Source: an uncultured Spirochaetaceae bacterium
GTDB taxonomy: Bacteria; Spirochaetota; Spirochaetia; Sphaerochaetales; Sphaerochaetaceae
Reading direction: 5' to 3'
Assembly (NCBI GenBank): GCA_944390725.1
Contig: CALXQU010000009.1
Coordinates: 25,488-89,487 of the forward strand
Length of the DNA stretch: 64,000 nt
Part shown: in pieces, positions 35,546-44,299 of the stretch
Numbering within the stretch: position 1 is the first letter of the stretch
Layout: each line of letters starts with the position of its first letter
Notes under the pieces: model-generated
Seen by the model: the letters and a program-made list of their open reading frames with translations, nothing else
What the model was told of the DNA's origin: nothing
The model's database searches: none
Made by a program: the position numbers and the translations under genes

Positions 35546-35594
35546 AGGCCAGGACGGATGGATGCACGCAGCATCCGGAAGCCTGGCCTTTTCC
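35546..35594 (+). terminator. Intrinsic terminator of the oxidoreductase trio
   Basis: AGGCCAGG (35546-35553) pairs with CCTGGCCT (35582-35589), with an inner GGATG/CATCC stem (35556-35576), followed by TTTTCCC. The remainder of 35595-35773 is AT-rich; a TTGACA at 35723-35728 is the only other signal noted. Confidence 0.75.
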
Positions 35595-35773
35595 CTTATT
35601 TCCCATTCCTTCAGCAGAATAGCCTCTGTCTGCTTTTGGAAAAACAACTTGGTGAAAAACATCGCTTATGTAAACTTCTGAAAATACAGGATGAAAATAA
35701 ATATTTTTTCTGTCTACTTTTGTTGACAAGTACACCATGCTCATTGATGATGCACTTACTTTGTCATTTGAGG

Positions 35774-35790
35774 TGTTGCATTTTGTTGCA
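35774..35790. promoter_or_regulatory. 17-base direct-repeat element upstream of ygfK
   Basis: TGTTGCATTTTGTTGCA contains TGTTGCA twice with a 10-base period. It ends nine bases before the -35 element of the ygfK promoter. Closely related elements lie at 44882-44898 (xdh operon) and, in the opposite orientation, 58722-58738 (ygeW). A dedicated regulator of the purine genes is the likely binder. Confidence 0.65.
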
Positions 35791-35799
35791 TAATTTTGT

Positions 35800-35827
35800 T
35801 TGACTTAGCCATCCGCTGATTTAGAAT
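35800..35827 (+). promoter_or_regulatory. Promoter of ygfK-ssnA-ygeY
   Basis: TTGACT (35800-35805) and TAGAAT (35822-35827), both five of six, are 16 bases apart. The transcript would begin near 35834 and contain the AAGGAGAG ribosome site before the ATG at 35850. Confidence 0.65.
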
Positions 35828-35849
35828 TAGTAATGGATAAGGAGAGCTT

Positions 35850-38800
35850 ATGGGAGATATTATGCGACCAGTGCCTTTCGGGGAGCTCCTCGGGAGGATC
35901 GCAGGGGAGTTCAGGAATCATGGCTCCATATTCGGCATCGACGGCGCCCAGTTCTACCATGACAGCGGGAAGAAGAGGGCTGATGTCTTCTCCTCCTCAT
36001 GCACGATGCCGCTCGGCCCTGCAGCCGGCCCGCATACCCAGCTTGCCCAGAATATCATCACATCCTATCTCTGCGGCGCGAGGTTCATCGAGCTGAAGAC
36101 GGTCCAGATCCTCGATACGCTGGAGATAGCGAAGCCGTGCATAGATGCGCGCGATGAGGCTTACAATGTCGAGTGGTCGACGGAGTTCACCCTCGAGAAG
36201 GCATATGATGAGTACCTCAAGGCCTGGATCATCCTCCATATAATCGAGGCGCTGATGTCAGGCAGGATGCCAGAGCATCCGTCCTTCATCTTCAATATGT
36301 CGGTGGGCTACAACCTCGAAGGCATCAGGAGCGAGAGGATGCAGGCCTTCATCGACGATATGATCGAATGCCGCCGCATCGACTTCGGCAACTACATCGC
36401 CGAGGCCGCCTCGCTTCTCGAGGACAACCTCTTCGAGGGCACGGAGTGGGAAGGCGCGGGGCTTAAGGCCGCGAAGCACCTGGACATGATCTCGCGCCGC
36501 ATCGCCTCAAGCGTCACGGTATCGACCATGCATGGCTGCCCGCCTGACGAGATCGAGAGGATCTGCTCGTATATCATCGAGGAGAAGCATATCGATACGT
36601 TCGTGAAGCTCAATCCGACGCTGCTGGGCTATGACAGCGTGCGCAGCATCCTCGACAGCCATGGCTTCGGCTATATCGTCCTCAGCAGGTCCGCGTTCGA
36701 GCATGACCTGCAGAAGGAGGACGCGCTGCCGATGCTGGAGAGGCTCAGGGCCCTTGCCAGGGAGAAGGGCGTGGGCTTCGGCGTCAAGATCACCAATACC
36801 CTCGGCACGTCCAATGACGGCAAGGTGCTTCCGGGAAGCGAGAAGTACATGTCCGGAAGGGCGCTCTTCCCGATCTCGGCCAGGGTTGCCGGGATGATTG
36901 CGTCGCACTTCGGCGGCGATATCCGCATAAGCTATTCAGGAGGCATCAACGCCGCCAATGCAGGACTTCTCTTCGAGGCAGGCATCAGGCCCATCACGCT
37001 TGCGACCGATATGCTGCGCCCCGGCGGCTACGCCAGGATGTCGCAGATCGCATCGATAATCGCCGAAAGCGATGGATGGGATGCGGAAGGCGTTGACGTG
37101 GCCAGGCTGGATGCTGCGATCCAGGCAGCTGAGGAGTCCGGGGCCTATGACAAGGATGCCAGGGGTACGGAGAGCGTCAAGATCGGCACTCCGCTGCCGC
37201 TGACCGACTGCTTCGTCGCACCCTGCATGGAAGCCTGCCCGATCGGACAGGATATCCCGGACTATATCGCCCTTGCCGGCGAAGGCAGATGGGCTGAGGC
37301 AATCGGCCTCATCTACCTGAAGAACGCCCTGCCATCGATTACGGGCTGGATCTGCGACCATCAGTGCCAGAACCACTGCGCGAGGATGGATTACGAGGGA
37401 CCTGTCTCCATAAGGGAGATCAAGAAGCTTGCCGTGCAGAACGGCTTCGAGGAATTCAGGAACGAGATCTGGGAGAAGCCTGAGCCATCGTCCGTCAAGG
37501 CTGCCGTGATAGGGGCCGGGCCTGCAGGGCTCTCCGCCGCGTTCTTCCTCGCCAGGGCCGGGTTCGAGGTCTCCGTATTCGAGAAGGAAGCCAATGCCGG
37601 AGGCGTCGTCAGGAATGTGATCCCGGGCTTCCGCATCCCGGAGGAGGCCATCGACCATGATGTCGATTTCATCAGGGAGAACGGCGTGTCGTTCTTCTTC
37701 AGCACGGAGAGGACCGTCGCGGAGCTCAAGGCTGAAGGCTTCCAGCATATCTTCGTATCGATCGGAGCCGGCAGGTCCAGGGATCCGCATATTGAGGGAA
37801 ACGGCCCTGTAGAGAGCGCGATCAGCTTCCTCTCGCGGGCAAAGCGCGGGGAGGAGATCTCCCTGGGAAGGCATGTTGCCGTCATCGGCGGAGGCAATAC
37901 GGCCATGGATGCCGCCAGGATGGCTGCCCGCATAGCCGGAGTGGAGTCCGTCACCGTCATCTACCGCCGTACTGAGGCCGAGATGCCTGCTGACAGGGAG
38001 GAGTACAGGGAAGCTGAAGAGGAAGGGATCCGCTTCATGTTCCTCCACAATCCCGCGCGTTTTCAGGATGGCGTCCTCACCGTATCCATCATGGAGCTCG
38101 GGGAAGAGGATGAATCTGGAAGGAGACGTCCCGTCGATACCGGCAGGACCGTCGATATCGAGATGGATTATGTGGTATCCGCAATCGGCGAGGTCGCTGA
38201 TAAGGATGTTCTCAGGACCATATGCGGCGAGGATACCGAGGGTGTCTACCTGATCGGCGATGCCGCGACCGGCCCATCCACCGTAGTGAGGTGCATCGCA
38301 TCAGCAAGGGCCGCCGTGGAGGAGGCCATCGACCATGTCTATGAGGATATGGCCGAGGAGGATGATGACGAGGATGAGTGCGGCTGCGGCCATCACCATG
38401 GGCATGGCGAGGAGTGCAGCTGCGGGCACCATCATGAAGATGGGGAGGAATGCAGCTGCGGCCATCATCATGGAGATGAGGAAGAGGATGATGAGATCTC
38501 TCCTGAGGAAGAGGAGGAGATGCGTACCGCCGAGGATGCGTTCTTCGCTGGCATAGTGCGCAAGAAGAGCCACCTCGTGCCGCGGACAGGCCCGTCCGAT
38601 GAGTTCTTCGCCATGTCGGAGGCCTCGAGATGCATAGAGTGCTCATATCTCTGCCTCAAGTGCATGGAGGTATGCCCGAACAGGGCCAACGTGGCAATCG
38701 ACCTCAGGGACACTGGCCTCTTCGAGGATCCGTTCCAGGTCGTCCACCTTGATGCGTACTGCAATGAATGCGGCAACTGCCAGACGTTCTGCCCGCATGA

Positions 38801-39041
38801 TGGGAAGCCATATCGTGATAAGTTCACGCTCTTCTCGCTCTATGAGGATTTCGAGAACAGCATGAACAGCGGCTTCTATCCTGCAGGGGATGAGATACTC
38901 ATCAGGCTTGATGGCAAGGTCCTCAAGGGGACCATGGACGGTGATGGGAATCTCGAGGCTGACGTTCCTGAGGAGGTAGCGGCGATCATCGAGAGGATAT
39001 ATCTGTCGTATTCCTACCTTCTGGGAGCTGTGGAGGAGTGA
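35850..39041 (+). CDS. ygfK: YgfK-type flavo-iron-sulfur oxidoreductase (putative selenate reductase subunit)
   Basis: 1063 residues. An N-terminal dihydroorotate-dehydrogenase-like half (about 1-420), a GltD-like helical iron-sulfur domain (Cys-rich around 460-510), an FAD/NAD(P) domain with GAGPAGLSAAF near 553 and GGGNTAMDAAR near 678, and two C-terminal ferredoxin-like cysteine clusters (about 927-945 and 970-985). YgfK is required for anaerobic urate/purine breakdown in gut bacteria; the older name refers to selenate. Between the FAD domain and the last clusters is an insert with three tandem repeats rich in Cys and His (843-878). First gene of the ygfK-ssnA-ygeY operon. Confidence 0.9.
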   Translation: MGDIMRPVPFGELLGRIAGEFRNHGSIFGIDGAQFYHDSGKKRADVFSSSCTMPLGPAAGPHTQLAQNIITSYLCGARFIELKTVQILDTLEIAKPCIDARDEAYNVEWSTEFTLEKAYDEYLKAWIILHIIEALMSGRMPEHPSFIFNMSVGYNLEGIRSERMQAFIDDMIECRRIDFGNYIAEAASLLEDNLFEGTEWEGAGLKAAKHLDMISRRIASSVTVSTMHGCPPDEIERICSYIIEEKHIDTFVKLNPTLLGYDSVRSILDSHGFGYIVLSRSAFEHDLQKEDALPMLERLRALAREKGVGFGVKITNTLGTSNDGKVLPGSEKYMSGRALFPISARVAGMIASHFGGDIRISYSGGINAANAGLLFEAGIRPITLATDMLRPGGYARMSQIASIIAESDGWDAEGVDVARLDAAIQAAEESGAYDKDARGTESVKIGTPLPLTDCFVAPCMEACPIGQDIPDYIALAGEGRWAEAIGLIYLKNALPSITGWICDHQCQNHCARMDYEGPVSIREIKKLAVQNGFEEFRNEIWEKPEPSSVKAAVIGAGPAGLSAAFFLARAGFEVSVFEKEANAGGVVRNVIPGFRIPEEAIDHDVDFIRENGVSFFFSTERTVAELKAEGFQHIFVSIGAGRSRDPHIEGNGPVESAISFLSRAKRGEEISLGRHVAVIGGGNTAMDAARMAARIAGVESVTVIYRRTEAEMPADREEYREAEEEGIRFMFLHNPARFQDGVLTVSIMELGEEDESGRRRPVDTGRTVDIEMDYVVSAIGEVADKDVLRTICGEDTEGVYLIGDAATGPSTVVRCIASARAAVEEAIDHVYEDMAEEDDDEDECGCGHHHGHGEECSCGHHHEDGEECSCGHHHGDEEEDDEISPEEEEEMRTAEDAFFAGIVRKKSHLVPRTGPSDEFFAMSEASRCIECSYLCLKCMEVCPNRANVAIDLRDTGLFEDPFQVVHLDAYCNECGNCQTFCPHDGKPYRDKFTLFSLYEDFENSMNSGFYPAGDEILIRLDGKVLKGTMDGDGNLEADVPEEVAAIIERIYLSYSYLLGAVEE
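38376..38483 (+). repeat. Three 36-base tandem repeats encoding Cys/His-rich units
   Basis: Units 38376-38411, 38412-38447 and 38448-38483 encode ECGCGHHHGHGE, ECSCGHHHEDGE and ECSCGHHHGDEE inside YgfK (residues 843-878). Each unit has two Cys and three to four His in an acidic setting, a typical metal-binding composition. Confidence 0.9.
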
Positions 39042-40372
39042 TGGGAAGGACCGTAATAAAGAATATAGCGATAATGCAGACGGAACCGCCTTTCGGCATC
39101 ACCGTCGGCGATATCGTGATATCAGGAAGCGTAATCGAGAAGGCCGGGCCTGATGCTGCCCGCGGCATCGATGCCGAGAAGGTCATCGACGGGACCGGCA
39201 GGATAGCCATCCCCGGCAACGTGTGCGCGCATCACCACTATTATTCGGGGCTTTCGCGCGGGATGCTCATCTCCGCAGGTCCCCAGACCGACTTCATACA
39301 GGTGCTGAAGGAGTGGTGGTGGCGCCTTGACCGTGCCCTGGATGAGGAGGCCCTCTACTATTCATCCCTCATCTGCTCGATGGATGCGATCGCTGCAGGC
39401 ACCACATCCGCGATTGACCATCATGCCTCCCCGACATTCATCGAGGGCTCGCTTTCCGTCATCGCCAAGGGCATGGAGGAGGTCGGCATCAGGGGCGCGA
39501 CATGCTATGAGGTCACCGACCGCAACGGCGGCATGAAGGAAGTCGAGGAAGGCGTGGCTGAGAACATGCGCTTTGCCGAGGAGGTCGACAGCAGGGGCGA
39601 TGATGCCCTCTGCGAGGCCATGGTCGGCGGCCATGCTCCGTTCACGATCCCAGACGAGGGGCTGCGCATGATGGCGGACTGCGCCAGCCGCACAGGCCGC
39701 GGCATGCATCTCCATGTCGCAGAGGACAAGTATGATGTCATCCATTCCCATCATATCTACGGGAAGGATATCGCGCGCCGCCTCGATGAGTTCGGCCTCC
39801 TCACGCCGAAGACGCTGCTGGTCCATGCGGTCCATCTGAGCAAGGATGAGATTGCGCTTGCGAACGAGCGCGGATGCTTCATAGCCCATAACGCCAGGTC
39901 GAATATGAACAACGGCATCGGCTATTGCAGCAACCTGCCGCTGATACGGAACCTCGTCCTGGGAACCGATGGCTGCGGCGGCAATATGTTCGAGGAGATT
40001 AAGATCGCCTTCTTCAAGAACAAGGATGCAGGCGGGCCGTACTGGCCGGCTGATTTCCTCACGGCACTCAACCGCGGCAACAGGCTCGTGGAGTCCTGCT
40101 TCCGCGGACGCGGGAAGTGGGGGCGCATCGCGGCAGGCTACAAGGCCGATATCGCGATACTCAGCTACAAGGCGCCTACGCCGCTTGTGGAGGATAATGC
40201 CGCAGGGCATTTCGTATGGGGCATGTCTTCCGGATGCGTTGATACGACGATAGTCAACGGCAAGGTCATCTACGAGGATCATCGGTTCGTATCGCTCGAT
40301 GCGGACAGGATCTACGGTGAGGCCCGCCGCGTCGCCAGGCGTGTCTGGGAAAGGGCAGATAGAATCAGGTAA
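39041..40372 (+). CDS. ssnA: SsnA-type amidohydrolase
   Basis: 443 residues of the metal-dependent amidohydrolase superfamily (ATZ/TRZ group). Metal ligands: the HHH cluster in VCAHHHYYSG (about residue 62), HLHVAEDKYD (about 220), VHAVHLS (about 264) and the LGTDGCGGNMFEE aspartate (about 310). SsnA is one of the proteins linked to anaerobic purine and urate breakdown, where it would hydrolyse a C-N bond of an opened purine ring. The ATG overlaps the ygfK stop codon by one base; a GTG three bases earlier is an alternative. Confidence 0.88.
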   Translation: MGRTVIKNIAIMQTEPPFGITVGDIVISGSVIEKAGPDAARGIDAEKVIDGTGRIAIPGNVCAHHHYYSGLSRGMLISAGPQTDFIQVLKEWWWRLDRALDEEALYYSSLICSMDAIAAGTTSAIDHHASPTFIEGSLSVIAKGMEEVGIRGATCYEVTDRNGGMKEVEEGVAENMRFAEEVDSRGDDALCEAMVGGHAPFTIPDEGLRMMADCASRTGRGMHLHVAEDKYDVIHSHHIYGKDIARRLDEFGLLTPKTLLVHAVHLSKDEIALANERGCFIAHNARSNMNNGIGYCSNLPLIRNLVLGTDGCGGNMFEEIKIAFFKNKDAGGPYWPADFLTALNRGNRLVESCFRGRGKWGRIAAGYKADIAILSYKAPTPLVEDNAAGHFVWGMSSGCVDTTIVNGKVIYEDHRFVSLDADRIYGEARRVARRVWERADRIR

Positions 40373-40389
40373 CGATAAGGAGAAGAAGT

Positions 40390-41607
40390 ATGGTATCCGA
40401 AAAGATCCGGGAACTGGCTGAGAAGTATCGTGATTACACAGCTCAGAACCTTTCGAAACTCGTGCAGACCAAGAGCTACAGCTCTAAGGAGGAGGATGTC
40501 TGCAAGCTGCTCGTCAAGCTCTGCGAGGAAGCAGGCTTTGATGAGGTGAAGATCGATGATCTTGGTTCCGTTGTCGGCAGGGTAGGAAACGGTCCTAAGA
40601 AGCTTGCTTTCGATGCCCACATCGATACGGTCGAGGTAGGCAACCTCAAGAACTGGGATTTCGACCCGTTCTCCGGAACCATCGAGAATGGCCTCGTCAA
40701 GGGCAGGGGCTCATCCGACCAGAAGGGCGGCGCCGCTGCGATGATCACGGCCGGAAGGATCCTCAAGGAGCTCGGCTATGGCGGCGAGTACACGATCCTG
40801 TTCACCTTCACTGTCATGGAAGAGGACTGCGACGGCATGTGCTGGAAGTACATGATCGAGGAAGAGGGCATCAAGCCGGACCTCATCGTCTCGACAGAGC
40901 CTACATCCTGCCGCCTCTACAGGGGCCACAGGGGAAGGATGGAGATCCGCGTCATCCTCAGGGGCATCTCCTGCCATGGCTCGGCACCAGAGCGCGGCGT
41001 ATCCGCGGCATACAAGGCTTCGCGTGCAGCCCTTGCGATCGAGCAGCTGAATGAGGACCTGCAGCCGGATGATGACCGCTTCCTCGGCAAGGGAACCATC
41101 ACCGTCTCCCAGATGGACGTGAGAGGTCCTTCCCAGTGTGCGGTCCCTGATTACGCGATGCTCTACTGCGACCGCCGCCTTACATGGGGCGAGGATGCGG
41201 AGCTTGCCATCAACCAGGTCAAGGAGTATGTCTCCAAGGCCACAGGCGACAGGAAGGAGGATATCATCGTCGAGATGCCTGACTACGACAAGGTGGCATG
41301 GACAGGCAAGAAGTACTCGCAGGAGCTCTACTTCCCGACATGGAAGCTTGATGAGAGCCATCCTCTCGTGCAGGCAGGCATAGCGGACTACAAGGAGATG
41401 TTCGGCAAGGATCCCGTCGTCGACAAGTGGACGTTCTCCACGAACCTCGTCGCGACGACCGGCAGGCATAAGATACCTGCAATCGGCTTCGGGCCCGGCG
41501 ATGAGGCGCAGGCGCATGCACCTAACGAGATCAACAGGGTCGAGGACCTCGTGATCTGCTCCAAGTTCTACGCGATGCTTCCATACGCGCTGGAAGGGAA
41601 GAACTGA
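40390..41607 (+). CDS. ygeY: YgeY-type M20 family metallohydrolase
   Basis: 405 residues. M20 peptidase/deacylase fold: first metal motif FDAHIDTVE (about residues 74-82), the catalytic EED segment (about 148) and the dimerisation insert (about 185-300). YgeY belongs to the conserved ygeX-ygeY-ygeW purine set and is thought to hydrolyse a carbamoyl- or ureido-type intermediate. Codon usage is more regular than in its neighbours, which suggests high expression. Preceded by GGAGAAG and closed by a strong terminator. Confidence 0.88.
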   Translation: MVSEKIRELAEKYRDYTAQNLSKLVQTKSYSSKEEDVCKLLVKLCEEAGFDEVKIDDLGSVVGRVGNGPKKLAFDAHIDTVEVGNLKNWDFDPFSGTIENGLVKGRGSSDQKGGAAAMITAGRILKELGYGGEYTILFTFTVMEEDCDGMCWKYMIEEEGIKPDLIVSTEPTSCRLYRGHRGRMEIRVILRGISCHGSAPERGVSAAYKASRAALAIEQLNEDLQPDDDRFLGKGTITVSQMDVRGPSQCAVPDYAMLYCDRRLTWGEDAELAINQVKEYVSKATGDRKEDIIVEMPDYDKVAWTGKKYSQELYFPTWKLDESHPLVQAGIADYKEMFGKDPVVDKWTFSTNLVATTGRHKIPAIGFGPGDEAQAHAPNEINRVEDLVICSKFYAMLPYALEGKN

Positions 41608-41613
41608 TCGATG

Positions 41614-41640
41614 GATGGCCAGGGAACGCCCCTGGCCATC
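41614..41640 (+). terminator. Intrinsic terminator of the ygfK-ssnA-ygeY operon
   Basis: GATGGCCAGGG (41614-41624) and CCCTGGCCATC (41630-41640) form a perfect 11-base stem with a five-base loop, followed by ATCCTTCTT. Confidence 0.78.
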
Positions 41641-41714
41641 ATCCTTCTTGCATCGCCGGTTCCATGATGCGATGCATGAATATAAACAGAATCCCGATTA
41701 TCATCAAATTGCCA

Positions 41715-41798
41715 TTTTATGCATATAAAAGGATAATTATCCAATAGATAAGCAATAGTTTCGGGCTTTCCTTGTATTTCGGATATATAAATGCATTT
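41715..41798. promoter_or_regulatory. Group of AT-rich palindromes upstream of parA
   Basis: Three palindromes lie close together: TTTTAT-GCAT-ATAAAA (41715-41730), GGATAATTATCC (41731-41742, perfect) and AAATGCATTT (41789-41798, perfect). Such clusters upstream of ParA genes often are partition sites or ParA/ParB operators. Otherwise 41641-41814 holds nothing recognisable. Confidence 0.4.
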
Positions 41799-41814
41799 TG
41801 TAGTTTGGATGTCC

Positions 41815-41842
41815 TTGACGTATCCCGGACTCCGGCTATACT
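41815..41842 (+). promoter_or_regulatory. Promoter of the parA gene
   Basis: TTGACG (41815-41820) and TATACT (41837-41842) are 16 bases apart. Transcription would start near 41849, before an AGGTGG ribosome site and the ATG at 41865. Confidence 0.6.
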
Positions 41843-41864
41843 CGTTATCCAGGTGGATACTGAG

Positions 41865-42650
41865 ATGGTTACCATAGCTTTCATTAACCAGAAGGGCGGC
41901 GTCGCCAAGACTACATCGGCTGTCGAGATCGCCTCCAGGTTCGCCCGGAGCGGGAAGCGGACCCTCTGCATCGATGCTGACCCGCAGGCGAATATGACGT
42001 ACATATACGGCATCAATCCCGACAGGGAGGGGCAGAGGAGCCTCAAGGATGTCTTCTCGAAGGAAGCGGAGATAATCGATGTCGTCCAGAGGAGCGCCGA
42101 AGGCCCCGATGTCGTGCCGAACAACATCCTCATGAGCAATGCCGACAGGATGTTCGTCGGCGTGAACTCGATGACGCTGCTGCGCAATGCGATACGGCCC
42201 GTGGCTGGTTCCTATGATGTCTGCATCATAGATTCGCCTCCGACGCTGGGCATGATCAACTGGAACGTGCTCATCGCGGCCGATTACGCTGTCGTGCCGG
42301 TCAATGCCAACGCGCTGTCCATCCAGGGGCTGAGGGCACTGTCGGAGACTGTCGCGGAGGTCAGGGAGGAGGCCAATCCCGGGCTGAGGATACTCGGCCT
42401 CCTGATAACCCGCTACAATCCGAGGACGAAGCTGGGCAGGGAAGCGCTGCCCGACCTGGAGATGATAGCCACCAGGTATCTCGATACCATCGTCTTCCAG
42501 TCAAAGATCCGCCAGAGCGTGGCAGTCGAGGATGCGCAGGCGAACAGGATGTCTACGGCAAGCTCGCGCAGGTCGAAGATCGCCAGCGACTATGATGCGC
42601 TGTTCGGGGAGATCGTCTCCGAGCTGAGGAAGAAGGGAGGGAGCATATGA
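41865..42650 (+). CDS. ParA/Soj-family partition ATPase
   Basis: 261 residues. Deviant Walker A KGGVAKTT (residues 10-17), Walker A' and the IDSPPTLGMINWN Walker B region near 115. Soj-like without the long N-terminal HTH of plasmid P1 ParA. Partition or positioning of DNA or of a protein complex is the usual role. The next gene starts in its stop codon (ATGA) and is not a typical ParB but a small protein, as in plasmid-type Ib systems. The pair splits the ygfK operon from the xdh operon. Confidence 0.85.
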   Translation: MVTIAFINQKGGVAKTTSAVEIASRFARSGKRTLCIDADPQANMTYIYGINPDREGQRSLKDVFSKEAEIIDVVQRSAEGPDVVPNNILMSNADRMFVGVNSMTLLRNAIRPVAGSYDVCIIDSPPTLGMINWNVLIAADYAVVPVNANALSIQGLRALSETVAEVREEANPGLRILGLLITRYNPRTKLGREALPDLEMIATRYLDTIVFQSKIRQSVAVEDAQANRMSTASSRRSKIASDYDALFGEIVSELRKKGGSI

Positions 42651-43006
42651 GCAGGCTTATGGATGCCTGGACAGCAGCGGAGGAGAGGCCGGCGGCAATG
42701 CCCGCGGCAGGGAAGCCGGCAGCGGCGGAGAAGGCTGATGCGAAGCCGTCTCCGAAGAAGATGGGCCGTCCGTCCGCGACGCTTGACAGGACGAAGACGA
42801 TAAAGAGCACCTCTATCAAGATGGCAGAGGATGATTTCATATACTGCACAATGCTTGCCAAGGAGCTGAAGGAGGATGGGGTCTGCGGCGGCGATGTCTC
42901 AAGCCTGATAGCCCACTTCATCAAGCAGAGCAGGGCGCTCAACCCAGAGGTCTCCAAGGCTGCCGAGGCGATATACGAGCTTCAGAATAAGCGCAGGAAA
43001 CGCTAG
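42647..43006 (+). CDS. Small partner protein of ParA
   Basis: 119 residues: an Ala/Pro/Lys-rich disordered N-terminus (about 10-45), then a segment with possible ribbon-helix-helix character (RTKTIKSTSIKMAEDDFIYC) and a helical C-terminus with a basic tail. Position and ATGA coupling to the ParA gene suggest a ParB/ParG-like DNA-binding or adaptor role. No clear family match, so function is inferred from context only. Confidence 0.62.
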   Translation: MSRLMDAWTAAEERPAAMPAAGKPAAAEKADAKPSPKKMGRPSATLDRTKTIKSTSIKMAEDDFIYCTMLAKELKEDGVCGGDVSSLIAHFIKQSRALNPEVSKAAEAIYELQNKRRKR

Positions 43007-43025
43007 ATAATTCTTAAGCATAAAT

Positions 43026-43058
43026 GCGATATATCCTTGAATTGCTAGGGTATATCGC
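43026..43058 (+). terminator. Inverted repeat after the ParA partner gene
   Basis: GCGATATATCC (43026-43036) and GGGTATATCGC (43048-43058) match at ten of eleven arm positions and are followed by TTTATAT. Either a terminator of the partition pair or another protein-binding palindrome. Confidence 0.5.
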
Positions 43059-43115
43059 TTTATATCTATAAAATATGAATTATAATGCCGGTTTGCCTCG
43101 ATGGTGCCTGGACCG

Positions 43116-44105
43116 CTATAGCGGCTGGTTCCCTTCCTGCAGGTCATGCAGCAGCTGTCGCATCCTGCCGAGGTCGAATGACACCGTCGTCCGCGGTATG
43201 CCCAGCAGCTTGGATATCTGCCCCTGCGAGAGTCCGCGCCTTGCCTTCATCAGGTCGGCCCTCCGGCGCCTGTGCAGCTCGGAGATGCGCTCAAGCGAGG
43301 AGCGGAGCAGCCTGAGCTTCTCGGCATCCGTCTCGTAGAGTATCGACTGCTGGATGCTGTTGATGAGCGTCCAGTACCGGCCGGCGATCCTCTCGAGCTT
43401 CGAGATCGCTTCCTTGTCCGTGTCCAGATACTGGCTCCTGAGATAGAAGAAGCGGCTGATGACTGCCCCGTCGACCCTCATGACCCTTGATACGCCGGCA
43501 ATGAACGACGGGCTCTCGGACTGCGGGAGATAGAGCAGGAACTCGATGAAGCGGCGCCTGTCGATCCTGGCGGAAAGGGCATCTCCCAATGTCCTCTCGA
43601 CAGCACTGCACCTGCCGCATTCCCCCTTCGGGTTCCTGATCATCGCATTGATGAGGGAGCGCAGGTCCATCTCAAGGTAGTCAGGCCTGAACTTCCCCAC
43701 ATAGGCGCGGTCCTTCTCGCGCAGCGCATGCGGCTGGTCGTATACCGTGATCTCCGAGTGGAGCATTGCGGACTCGAGCCTCTCGGCCTTCTCCTTGTCC
43801 CTCATATAGCGCATGCAGCGGTAGCGGCAGATCTGCGTCAGGTATGCGATATACGATGTCCCGCTGATGCTGTACGAGGATATGAACCTGCCGATATCCT
43901 TCATCACGTCGAGGAGGAAGCCGGAGAGGTCCTCCTCCGCGATGAAGCAGGCGCGGAGCGGTATCAGGTAGAGGAGGACCCTTGTCCTCTCGGTGATTAT
44001 GTTCTCAAGCCTCAGCTTCTCGTCATCGGTTTCATCCAGCGAGTTGTACCTGATTACCAGCGAGCTGATGGCCCTGTCTGCCTCCTTGGTGAAATACTCG
44101 GTCAT
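43116..44105 (-). CDS. Sigma-70-like regulator of unknown type
   Basis: 329 residues from the ATG with an AAGGAGG site. Residues ~25-115 resemble sigma region 2 (a FLLDVMKDIGRFISSY helix followed by an ISGTSYIAYLTQICRYRCMRYM core-binding-like helix). The C-terminus (about 295-318) is a region-4-like helix-turn-helix, GLSQGQISKLLGIPRTTVSF. The ~170-residue middle is long and contains a CGRC pair. This is not a standard sigma factor; it may be a lineage-specific alternative sigma factor. It lies convergent to the ParA pair. Confidence 0.55.
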   Translation of the reverse strand: MTEYFTKEADRAISSLVIRYNSLDETDDEKLRLENIITERTRVLLYLIPLRACFIAEEDLSGFLLDVMKDIGRFISSYSISGTSYIAYLTQICRYRCMRYMRDKEKAERLESAMLHSEITVYDQPHALREKDRAYVGKFRPDYLEMDLRSLINAMIRNPKGECGRCSAVERTLGDALSARIDRRRFIEFLLYLPQSESPSFIAGVSRVMRVDGAVISRFFYLRSQYLDTDKEAISKLERIAGRYWTLINSIQQSILYETDAEKLRLLRSSLERISELHRRRRADLMKARRGLSQGQISKLLGIPRTTVSFDLGRMRQLLHDLQEGNQPL

Positions 44106-44287
44106 GTCCAGCCTCCTTCCCAGTTGTGTATCTATCCTCTCTGCAGATTGCGTGCCATGATCCATGGCCCAATGCAATTCATTACAGCTGCATAGGTTAC
44201 ACATCGCCGGGGAAGTATACGCGTGTGAAGCGGCCGCCTCTGCGGCAGCGTATCCTGCAGAAGCTTCCCTTATTGCCGTGGAGGTAG

Positions 44288-44293
44288 GATAAT
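44288..44293 (+). promoter_or_regulatory. -10 element for a leaderless transcript
   Basis: GATAAT ends six bases before the ATG of the 72-residue protein. No ribosome site is placed correctly. The -35 region is weak. The rest of 44106-44287 shows no gene. Confidence 0.45.
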
Positions 44294-44299
44294 CATCAT

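Noticed and set aside
35240..35849. CRISPR array or tRNA/rRNA gene in the AT-rich gaps (24241-24644, 35595-35849, 41641-41864)
   Set aside because: No regularly spaced repeats and no cloverleaf or rRNA-like sequence could be seen in any gap.
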